Shown one piece after another: positions 7,701 to 13,623 of a DNA stretch of 14,071 nucleotides; position 1 is the stretch's first letter; each line of letters starts with the position of its first letter. The notes under the pieces were generated by a model. That model saw only the letters and a list, made by a program, of their open reading frames with translations. It was not told the origin of the DNA and did not search any database. The stretch is from contig DASVGV010000115.1 in assembly GCA_036379355.1 (NCBI GenBank), positions 1 through 14,071 on the forward strand, in the 5' to 3' direction. Origin of the DNA: CAJCIY01 sp036379355. GTDB taxonomy: Bacteria > Actinomycetota > Actinomycetes > Mycobacteriales > CAJCIY01. A program made the position numbers and the translations under genes.

Positions 7701-7737
7701 CCGCAGGAAAACAGGGCACGGCGGACGCCGGGGGACG

Positions 7738-9150
7738 CTAGAGGAACTGCAGTAGCCGCAGGTCGTCGTGGGGGTCGGGTGGGTCGGCAAGGGGTGGGGG
7801 GCCGGTGTAGGGGCGGCCGTGGGGGTCGGTCCAGGTGGTGGTGCGGCCGTCGAAGTGGAGCGTCCAGCCCCCGTCGTGCACGGCCCGGTGGTGCCGGTGG
7901 CACAGCAAGAGCATGTTCGCGGGGGACGTCTCGCCGCCGGCGGCCCAATGTTGGACGTGGTGGGCGTGGCAGCGGGCCGCGGGCCGGGTGCAGGTGGGAA
8001 ACCGGCAACCACCGTCGCGGGCATCCAGCCGCCGCCGCAGCGCGGCGGTCGGGACGCGGGTGGAGCGGCCGAGGTCGAGGATCTGCCCGCGGTCGTGGGA
8101 CAGCCCGTGTACGAGAGCGTCGCAGGCGAGCCGGCGGGCGGCGCGGGCGTCGATCTCGGCCGGGCCGAGTCCGCCGGCCCCGCCGAGCGTGACCGTTTCG
8201 GTGCTCGTGCCGGCCAGGACCGGCAGCGTGGTGGTGAGGGTGAGGTGGGGCCTGTTGCCGCCGCCGGTCGGGGTGGCGGCGCCGCGCTCGAGCCACCAGG
8301 TGCACAGTTCGACGAGGGCGTCGGCGCGGCGTTCCTCGACGAGGCGGTCGTCGACGGGGCCGGTCCGCCCGGACAGGCTGTCGAGCGCGGTGGCAACGGT
8401 GCGGCCGCCCTCCGCGTCGAGCCGGACCTCGATGTCGACGCCCCCGGCGGTGTTCTGCGCTGCGATCAGCGACCGCGGCGGTGCCATCTCGGTCGGGTCG
8501 GGGGCGGGTAGGTAGCGCGAGGACAGTTTGCGGGTGCGGTTCTCGACCTGTCGGGGCGTCACGACGCGCCGGTCGGCGAGCACCTGGCGTTCCACGCGAG
8601 CGCACTGGTCGCCATCGAGGTCGCGGGTGTGTTCGGCGAGCCGGTCGGCGTGCGCCCAGCTGATCGCGCCGGCGGACAGGGCCCGGGCGGTGGCAGGGAG
8701 CCGGTCGCGGAGCGCGACCGACGTGCGGCACAGCCTTTTCGCCTGCCCGGTGCTGATCCCGAGCCGGGCGGCGAGCACGTCCTTCTCCCACTCCGGGAAG
8801 GCCCGCGCCGGGTCGGTGCCGTCACCGCCGCTGGCGAGCGCGATGCCCGCGGCGCGCGCGAGCGGGTCGGACTCGGCCCGCGCGGCGGTCAGGTCGGCGG
8901 CCCGTTCCGCCTCGAACGCGGCGACCGGGTCGGACGGGCCGCCGTGCTGGTCGGTCAGCGCGGCGGCGTGCCGGGCCGCGCGTGCCAGGCAGAACGCCGC
9001 GAGCTCGTGCCACAGGCCGACGGCCTCGGCGTTCGCCGCCGCCACCAGCTCGTCCGGGTCGAGCCCGCACAGGGCCGTCATCGTCACCGGTCCCGGACCG
9101 AAGTCGACGTCCGCCAGCCCCACATCAGGACGGGAGTCGACCGAACGCAT
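7738..9150 (-). CDS. DUF222 / HNH endonuclease (13E12 repeat-type)
   Basis: The 470-residue minus-strand protein has the DUF222 region (about 25-340) followed by a C-terminal HNH nuclease domain. The HNH part reads C382-x4-C387, then CHAHHVQHW (394-402), N412 and CHRHH (417-421), consistent with a zinc-bound beta-beta-alpha-metal nuclease. The family is multicopy in many actinobacteria and is known in M. tuberculosis as 13E12 repeat proteins, several of which are LexA-regulated. The biological substrate is not established. Start: ATG 9150 lies exactly 6 bases after a TAGGTT -10 element, fitting a leaderless transcript, and inside a LexA-type box. ATG at 9081 (residue 24) is the alternative. 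It converges on dnaE with 37 bases between stops, and diverges from the 9262 gene. No direct repeats or transposase flank it, so mobility is not shown. Confidence 0.92.
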   Translation of the reverse strand: MRSVDSRPDVGLADVDFGPGPVTMTALCGLDPDELVAAANAEAVGLWHELAAFCLARAARHAAALTDQHGGPSDPVAAFEAERAADLTAARAESDPLARAAGIALASGGDGTDPARAFPEWEKDVLAARLGISTGQAKRLCRTSVALRDRLPATARALSAGAISWAHADRLAEHTRDLDGDQCARVERQVLADRRVVTPRQVENRTRKLSSRYLPAPDPTEMAPPRSLIAAQNTAGGVDIEVRLDAEGGRTVATALDSLSGRTGPVDDRLVEERRADALVELCTWWLERGAATPTGGGNRPHLTLTTTLPVLAGTSTETVTLGGAGGLGPAEIDARAARRLACDALVHGLSHDRGQILDLGRSTRVPTAALRRRLDARDGGCRFPTCTRPAARCHAHHVQHWAAGGETSPANMLLLCHRHHRAVHDGGWTLHFDGRTTTWTDPHGRPYTGPPPLADPPDPHDDLRLLQFL

Positions 9151-9155
9151 GTTCG
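9142..9155. promoter_or_regulatory. LexA (SOS) box over the start of the HNH gene
   Basis: CGAACGCATGTTCG matches the Gram-positive LexA consensus CGAACRNRYGTTCG at every position on both strands. On the minus strand it also matches 11 of 12 fixed bases of the mycobacterial TCGAAC-N4-GTTCGA form. It covers the predicted transcription start and the ATG of the HNH gene, where bound LexA would block RNA polymerase. The motif match is observed; repression is inferred. Confidence 0.72.
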
Positions 9156-9156
9156 A

Positions 9157-9162
9157 AACCTA
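9157..9162 (-). promoter_or_regulatory. -10 element of the HNH gene (leaderless type)
   Basis: On the minus strand, TAGGTT fits the actinobacterial TANNNT -10 and is followed by exactly six bases and then the ATG at 9150. This is the layout of a leaderless transcript. No clear -35 is visible at 16-18 bases upstream. It abuts and partly precedes the LexA box. Confidence 0.55.
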
Positions 9163-9248
9163 CCACGTACGCATGACAGAATCCCTTGTTGCGCAGGCAC
9201 TCTGTGGACCGCCGGCGACGACACATGTTCACCCTCGCCGTGACCTGG

Positions 9249-9254
9249 CAGGAT
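9249..9254 (+). promoter_or_regulatory. -10-like element of the 9262 gene (leaderless type)
   Basis: CAGGAT is followed by seven bases and then GTG 9262. It deviates from TANNNT only in the first base. A weak -35-like TTCACC at 9228-9233 gives a short 15-base spacer. No Shine-Dalgarno motif is present, which supports leaderless initiation. Confidence 0.45.
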
Positions 9255-9261
9255 CGGCCCC

Positions 9262-9906
9262 GTGAAGCTGGCCCGCGGAACCCGCGAGATCTTCGACGCC
9301 GAGACGCTGCTCGAGGAGTACATCGGGCCGCGCCGGCGCGGGCAGCGCTACGCCTACCCCTACTACGACGCGTTGGTGACCAACGGCCAGCCGTCGGTGC
9401 TGTGCAGCGGGGACCTGCTCGCCCCGACCCTGCTCGGCGCTCCGGTCGAGCTCGACCGGATGAAGACGCTGACGTCGTTGATGCCGCTGCTCCAGCGTGG
9501 GCTCTCGGCGCTGCCCGAGCACGCGACGATCATGGGCGCCGGGCCGGAGCTGCTCAAGCAGGTGGCCGACCTGTACGACCCGCTCGACGACCCGAGCGTC
9601 GAGGACCGGGACGTGAAGGGCTCGCTGCTCGCAAAGGTGCTGCACCGCAAACGCCCGGCACTCATCCCGCTGTTCGACTCGCGGGTCCGCGACTTCTACC
9701 GTGGCGAGGCGGCCGTCCCGCCGGCGCCCCGCGGCGAGCGGACCTTCCGCGAGTACATGGAGATGCTCATCCCCGTCATCCAGCAGGACCTGCGCGACAA
9801 CGCCGAGGAGTTCGGCCGGCTGGCGCAGCTGGCGCCCGACGACGGTCCGCCACTCACCCCCCTGCGCGTCCTCGACATCATCGTCTGGATGAGCAGCGCG
9901 ATCTGA
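9262..9906 (+). CDS. DUF6308-like protein of unknown function
   Basis: The 214-residue soluble protein has no signal peptide or membrane segment. It is probably mostly helical, with a conserved-looking core VLHRKRPALIPLFDSRVRDFY (about 129-149) that resembles the K/R-x-RKRP-LIP-x-D signature I associate with the actinobacterial DUF6308 family. A second distinctive segment is RRRGQRYAYPYYDAL (about 24-38). No catalytic motif is recognised. The GTG start has no ribosome binding site but follows a CAGGAT box by seven bases. It is divergent from the SOS-box HNH gene across 111 bp, and 50 bases before the ABC operon on the same strand, so it appears to be transcribed alone. The family assignment is from memory of motif patterns and moderate; the function is unknown. 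Confidence 0.7.
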   Translation: MKLARGTREIFDAETLLEEYIGPRRRGQRYAYPYYDALVTNGQPSVLCSGDLLAPTLLGAPVELDRMKTLTSLMPLLQRGLSALPEHATIMGAGPELLKQVADLYDPLDDPSVEDRDVKGSLLAKVLHRKRPALIPLFDSRVRDFYRGEAAVPPAPRGERTFREYMEMLIPVIQQDLRDNAEEFGRLAQLAPDDGPPLTPLRVLDIIVWMSSAI

Positions 9907-9942
9907 CTGCGCCGCAGCGCGCCCGACATCGCGGCGGGCCCG

Positions 9943-9948
9943 TACCCT
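9943..9948 (+). promoter_or_regulatory. -10 element of the ABC transporter operon
   Basis: TACCCT matches TANNNT, five bases before GTG 9954 and eight before ATG 9957. Either start would be at or near the 5' end of the transcript. The 9907-9956 gap has no convincing terminator for the upstream gene, so some read-through is possible. Confidence 0.45.
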
Positions 9949-9956
9949 GAGCGGTG

Positions 9957-10889
9957 ATGGACAGTCTCGTCGTGACCGGGCTCGTACGCCGGTACGACGG
10001 CGTACCCGTCAACGACGGCATCGACCTGACCGTGCGTGCCGGCGAGGTGTTCGGGCTCCTCGGCCCCAACGGCGCCGGGAAGACCACCTTGGTGCGCCAG
10101 CTCGTCGGTCTGCTGCGCCCGGACGCGGGCCGGATCAGTCTGCTGGGTCGCCCGGTCGACCGCCGTCTCGTGGCCGGCGCAGTGGCGTACCTGCCGCAGG
10201 CGGACCTGGCCATCGCCGACCTGTCGGTACGCCGTGCCCTCGAGACGACGGCGGTCCTGCGCGGCCTCGGCCGCAGCGGGGCGCGGGCCGTCACGGCGGC
10301 GATCCTCGACGAGCTGGGGCTTCAGTCGCTCGCGGACCGGCAGGTGGGACGCCTGTCGGGCGGGCAGCGGCGGCTCGCCGCGTTCGCGACCGTGCTGGCG
10401 GGCGAGCGGCCCGTGCTCGTCCTCGACGAGCCCACCACCGGGCTGGACCCGACCTCCCGCCGCGCGGTCTGGGCCGCCATCGAGCGGCGGCGGGCCGAGC
10501 GCGGCGCCAGCGTCGTCCTGGTCACCCACAACGTGCTGGAGGCCGAGACCGTGCTGGACCGGGTCGCGGTGCTCGATGCCGGCCGGGTGCTGGCCTGCGA
10601 CACCCCCGGGCGGCTGAAAGCCCGGTTCGGCGACGCCCTGCGGCTCGAGCTGGTCTGGCGCGACGAGCCCCCCCTCGGCGACCTGCTCGTCGACGAACTC
10701 GCTGCCCGTGCGGTCGTGCTCGGCCGCCGGTGGCAGCTGCGCCTGCCGGCCGAGGAGGCGCGGTCGGCGCTCGCCGCGCTGACATCCGGGCCGGCGCTGC
10801 GCGCCCTCGACGACTTCACCCTCGCCACCCCCAGCCTCGAAGACGTGTACGTCTCCCTCGGCAGCAGCGCCGACCTGGAGCGGGTGTGA
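9957..10889 (+). CDS. ABC transporter ATP-binding protein
   Basis: The 310-residue nucleotide-binding subunit is of the drug/antibiotic-export type that pairs with ABC-2 permeases. All motifs are intact: Walker A GPNGAGKT (36-43), Q-loop Q81 in YLPQAD, signature LSGGQ (133-137), Walker B VLVLDEP with D157 and E158, D-loop TGLDP, and switch H191 in VLVTHN. A roughly 90-residue C-terminal extension after about residue 220 is usual in DrrA-like subunits. The protein should sit on the cytoplasmic face and drive export; the cargo is not indicated. GTG 9954 would add one residue and is nearly as good a start. The stop overlaps the permease GTG (GTGA), with GGAG just upstream, so the two are translationally coupled. 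Confidence 0.95.
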   Translation: MDSLVVTGLVRRYDGVPVNDGIDLTVRAGEVFGLLGPNGAGKTTLVRQLVGLLRPDAGRISLLGRPVDRRLVAGAVAYLPQADLAIADLSVRRALETTAVLRGLGRSGARAVTAAILDELGLQSLADRQVGRLSGGQRRLAAFATVLAGERPVLVLDEPTTGLDPTSRRAVWAAIERRRAERGASVVLVTHNVLEAETVLDRVAVLDAGRVLACDTPGRLKARFGDALRLELVWRDEPPLGDLLVDELAARAVVLGRRWQLRLPAEEARSALAALTSGPALRALDDFTLATPSLEDVYVSLGSSADLERV

Positions 10890-11659
10890 CCCCGTCGGCC
10901 GTGCCTCGGCTGGGGACCCGCCCGTCGCTGGCCGCCGCCACCGGCGCCGTGTACGCCGGCCAGATCGCGCGCGCCCGCACGGCCCGTGTCCCGCTGCTGT
11001 TCGTCGCCGCCTTCCAGAGCATCGGCATCCTGCTGCTGTTGCGCGGCGTGGTCGCCCACCACGACGACCTCACCGGACGGGTCGTCGTCGCGGGGACGAC
11101 CGTGCTCGTCGCCGCGTTCGTCTGCCTCAACCTGTTGGCCCAGCGGGTGGGGGTGCTGCGCGCCGAGGGCGGCCTCGACCACTACGCGGCGCTCGACGTT
11201 CCTGGGGCCGCGGTCGCGCTCGGCGCGGCCGCGTCGTACGCCACCTTGATGATCCCCGGTGCCGTGATCACGGCGTTCGTCGGCGCGAGCCTTTTCGACC
11301 TGCCGTACGGCAGGCTCTGGATCCTCGCCCCGGTCCTGCCGCTCGTGGGCGCGGCACTGGCCGGAGTCGGGACCCTGATCGGCCTCCTCGCCCCGAAGCA
11401 CGAGCTCGCGACGGTCGCCGGGCAGCTCGGCATGAGCGCGGTCCTGTTCCTCGGAATCATCCCCGAGCACCGCTTTCCCCTGGTCTTGCAGTGGGTTCGC
11501 GACGCCGTACCCAGCACGTACGCGGTGGATGCGCTCGCGGACACGTTCGCGACGCACGTCGACTGGACCGGCGTGGGCGTCGACCTCGTCGTCTGCCTCG
11601 CGGTCGCGGTCGTCACCCTCGGCCTGGCGGGCGCCGTGTTCCGCCGGAGCGTGCGGTGA
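10886..11659 (+). CDS. ABC-2-type transporter permease
   Basis: The 257-residue integral membrane protein has about six hydrophobic helices (near 35-53, 66-84, 108-135, 143-167, 175-193, 231-251), the number typical of ABC-2 permeases. Its size and position directly after the ATPase make it the membrane subunit of the same exporter. The N-terminal segment before the first helix carries basic residues, consistent with a cytoplasmic start. The GTG start forms a GTGA overlap with the ATPase stop. Its own stop overlaps the following gene the same way, so all three genes are probably made together. No substrate-binding protein gene is near, as expected for an exporter. Confidence 0.88.
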   Translation: MTPSAVPRLGTRPSLAAATGAVYAGQIARARTARVPLLFVAAFQSIGILLLLRGVVAHHDDLTGRVVVAGTTVLVAAFVCLNLLAQRVGVLRAEGGLDHYAALDVPGAAVALGAAASYATLMIPGAVITAFVGASLFDLPYGRLWILAPVLPLVGAALAGVGTLIGLLAPKHELATVAGQLGMSAVLFLGIIPEHRFPLVLQWVRDAVPSTYAVDALADTFATHVDWTGVGVDLVVCLAVAVVTLGLAGAVFRRSVR

Positions 11660-12183
11660 TCGCTGACGCCCGGCGCGCGGTCTGGATGACCGCGTTCCTG
11701 GCGCCCCTGGGCGCCGGCCTGGGCTTCGTCGCCGCGGCGCTCACGCCGCACCTCGGCTCCGGGCTGTACGTCGACCCGCAGTTCGTCAGTGCGTACGCCG
11801 TCGAGGACAAGGCCGTCTTCGGCGGCGACGGCGTCATGATCGCGGTGCTGGCGGCTTCCGGCGTGCTGCTCGGGCTGGCCTCGTTGCGCGGGCGGGACGA
11901 CCGTCCGGTCGGGACGGTCCTCGGCGTGCTGGCCGGCGGTATCGCTGCCGGGCTCGTGGCGATGGCGGTCGACCATCTCGTGCTGCACCAGGCGAACGCC
12001 GCCCCGACCCGCCGGCTGCTGGCCCAGATGGGCGGCGAGGTGCAGCTGCGTCCGTACGTGCGGGGGAGCGCCGACTTCCTGGTGCTGCCGCTCTTCGGGC
12101 TCGTCGTGTTCCTGCTCGGCAACGCCCGCTGGCTCGTCCGGTCGAGACGGCGGGTCAGTTCGGGGACTGCGGCGCCCTCGTGA
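11656..12183 (+). CDS. Small four-helix membrane protein of the ABC operon
   Basis: The 175-residue protein has hydrophobic segments near 10-30, 59-77, 87-106 and 141-158, a basic C-terminal tail (RWLVRSRRRV) and a larger loop between helices 1 and 2 that is probably outside. The layout resembles actinobacterial DUF2567-like proteins, but I cannot confirm membership. The GTG start overlaps the permease stop (GTGA) with GGAG six bases upstream, so it is translated with the transporter and may be an accessory subunit. Its last 29 bases overlap the 3' end of the minus-strand LAN-domain gene. The function is not known. Confidence 0.8.
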   Translation: MIADARRAVWMTAFLAPLGAGLGFVAAALTPHLGSGLYVDPQFVSAYAVEDKAVFGGDGVMIAVLAASGVLLGLASLRGRDDRPVGTVLGVLAGGIAAGLVAMAVDHLVLHQANAAPTRRLLAQMGGEVQLRPYVRGSADFLVLPLFGLVVFLLGNARWLVRSRRRVSSGTAAPS

Positions 12184-12832
12184 GGTCCGGCGCCGGCGCC
12201 GATGCCATCGACCGCAGCAGCGCGGTCTCCCGGTGCAGCAGCGCGCCTTCCGCGTCCAGGCGTGCGGCCACCGTCGGCTCCTCGAGCAGCCGCTGGCGCA
12301 CCGGCAGGTCGACCAGCACGGTGGCCGCGACCAGCCAGCCGAGCAGGGTCGGGTCCAGCGGCAGGTCCGGCAGGTCGATCGCCGCACCGCGCGTCTCCCC
12401 GAGCACGTCCAGGTAGGTGCGGTACGCCGCGAGTACCGCCGGCGCGCGGTCCACCGCCTCGCCTCCGACTATCTCCTCGAGCAGCTCCACGGTGCCGGTC
12501 AGGTACGGGTGGTCGTGGTGCAGCGCGAGCAGGCGGAACCGCTCGGTGCCGACGCAGACCAGCTCGTACCGGCCGTCGGGCTGCTCGTCGACGCGCTGCA
12601 CCGTGGCGGTGGTGCCGATCTCGTACAGAGCGTGCACGTTGTCGGCGCCGACCTCGCGGCCGTGGCGGATGCCGAGGACGCCGAAGCGGGCCGGCTCCCC
12701 TTCGGGGAGTGCCTGCAGGTCGCGGACGAGGGTGCGGTAGCGCTCCTCGAACACGTGGAGGGGCAGCAGCAGGCCAGGCGTCAGCACCATTCCGAGCGGG
12801 AACAGCGGGATCTCCACGCGTTCGCCGCCCAT
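12155..12832 (-). CDS. Lon N-terminal (LAN) domain protein without protease
   Basis: The 225-residue protein begins with the signature of the Lon protease substrate-binding domain, IPLFPLGMVLTPGLLLPLHVFE-RY (residues 8-32), and continues with the expected GT-ATVQRV and RFRLL strands (about 72-100). A helical half follows to the C-terminus. There is no AAA+ ATPase and no Ser-Lys protease domain, so it is a stand-alone LAN protein, often labelled a LON peptidase substrate-binding-domain protein. The family probably recognises proteins or peptides, but a molecular role is not established. ATG 12832 lies seven bases after a TAGCCT -10 element, fitting leaderless expression. It is convergent with, and overlaps, the ABC-operon membrane protein gene. 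Confidence 0.92.
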   Translation of the reverse strand: MGGERVEIPLFPLGMVLTPGLLLPLHVFEERYRTLVRDLQALPEGEPARFGVLGIRHGREVGADNVHALYEIGTTATVQRVDEQPDGRYELVCVGTERFRLLALHHDHPYLTGTVELLEEIVGGEAVDRAPAVLAAYRTYLDVLGETRGAAIDLPDLPLDPTLLGWLVAATVLVDLPVRQRLLEEPTVAARLDAEGALLHRETALLRSMASAPAPDLTRAPQSPN

Positions 12833-12839
12833 GCGTACG

Positions 12840-12845
12840 AGGCTA
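12840..12845 (-). promoter_or_regulatory. -10 element of the LAN-domain gene (leaderless type)
   Basis: On the minus strand TAGCCT (TANNNT) is followed by seven bases and ATG 12832. No ribosome binding site lies between. It shares the 68-bp divergent region 12833-12900 with the promoter at 12889. Confidence 0.55.
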
Positions 12846-12888
12846 GATCAGCCGCGCGCGGCCCGGCCGCGTGCGCGTCCTGCGGGGC

Positions 12889-12894
12889 TAGGGT
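12889..12894 (+). promoter_or_regulatory. -10 element of the VOC / crotonase-family operon (leaderless type)
   Basis: TAGGGT (TANNNT) is followed by six bases and GTG 12901, the classical leaderless spacing. No -35 hexamer is evident. It is divergent from the TAGCCT element 44 bases away on the other strand. Confidence 0.55.
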
Positions 12895-12900
12895 GGCGCC

Positions 12901-13623
12901 GTGGCAGCGTCGTCCGTCCGTCTCCGGCAGGTCGCGCTGGTGGCACCCGGCCTGGACGACGCCGTCGCCGCGCTGCACGGCCGGCTGGGACTCCCCGAGC
13001 CCTTCCGCGACCCGGGCGTCGACGCCTTCGGGCTCGACAACGTGGTCTTCGCCCTCGGCAACACGTTCCTCGAGGTCGTCGCGCCGAACCGCAGCGGGAC
13101 CACCGCCGGTCGGCTGCTGGACAAGCGCGGCCCCGGCGGCTACATGGCGATCTTCCAGCTGGCCGACCTCGCCGCCGCACGCGAGCGGGCGACCGGCGCG
13201 GGCATCCGCATCGTCTGGCAGTCCGACCTGGACGACATCGCCGGGACGCACCTGCACCCCAAGGACCTGGACGGCGCGATGGTGTCGCTCGACTGGGCCG
13301 AGCCGCGGGAGTCCTGGCGCTGGGCCGGCCCCGCGTGGATCGGGCAGGCGCCGGACCATCCGCCCGGCGGCATCACCGGCGTGACGATCGAGGTCGCGGA
13401 CCCGCCGGCGACCGCGCGGCGCTGGGCCGCCGTCCTCGGCGCCGACGTCGCCCCGGACGGTACGACCGTGCCCGTCGACGGCGGCGACCAGGTGCTGCGC
13501 TTCACGGCGGGGGACCGCGGCATCACCGAGGTCACCGTGGCACTGGCCGCGGACGTACCCGGTGGCCTCGACGTCGCCGGCGTACGGCTCGAGCTCACCG
13601 CCCCCACCGGGAGAAACGCATGA
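12901..13623 (+). CDS. VOC (glyoxalase-fold) family protein
   Basis: The 240-residue protein has two VOC-like halves. The first (about 6-132) starts RQVALVAPGLDDAV, includes FLEVVAP with E58 at a usual metal-ligand position, and ends HLHPKDLDGAMVSLDW (117-132), a motif common in actinobacterial VOC proteins. The second (about 157-235) starts GITGVTIEVADPPATARRW. The first strand of each half lacks the usual metal-binding His, so classical metal-dependent glyoxalase or dioxygenase chemistry is doubtful. GTG 12901 is placed six bases after a TAGGGT box. The stop overlaps the next ATG (ATGA), with GGGAG at 13609-13613 serving that gene. Coupling to a crotonase-family gene suggests acyl-CoA metabolism, by inference only. 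Confidence 0.85.
   Translation: MAASSVRLRQVALVAPGLDDAVAALHGRLGLPEPFRDPGVDAFGLDNVVFALGNTFLEVVAPNRSGTTAGRLLDKRGPGGYMAIFQLADLAAARERATGAGIRIVWQSDLDDIAGTHLHPKDLDGAMVSLDWAEPRESWRWAGPAWIGQAPDHPPGGITGVTIEVADPPATARRWAAVLGADVAPDGTTVPVDGGDQVLRFTAGDRGITEVTVALAADVPGGLDVAGVRLELTAPTGRNA

Noticed and set aside
7719..7730. Small hairpin (CGGC-GGAC-GCCG) between the convergent stops of dnaE and the HNH gene
   Set aside because: It has only four base pairs and no T-tract; such palindromes are expected by chance at this GC content.
9081..9081. ATG at residue 24 as the start of the HNH protein
   Set aside because: It would place the LexA box in a more usual upstream position, but it lacks a ribosome binding site, whereas ATG 9150 is exactly six bases after a TAGGTT box. 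It is kept only as the alternative.
7768..9243. Long + strand open frames opposite the HNH gene
   Set aside because: The minus-strand frame carries the DUF222 and HNH motifs; the opposite frames are GC-driven shadows.
7701..9261. HNH gene as a recently inserted mobile element
   Set aside because: No transposase, no flanking direct or inverted repeats and no base-composition break were seen. The family is often multicopy, but mobility cannot be supported here.
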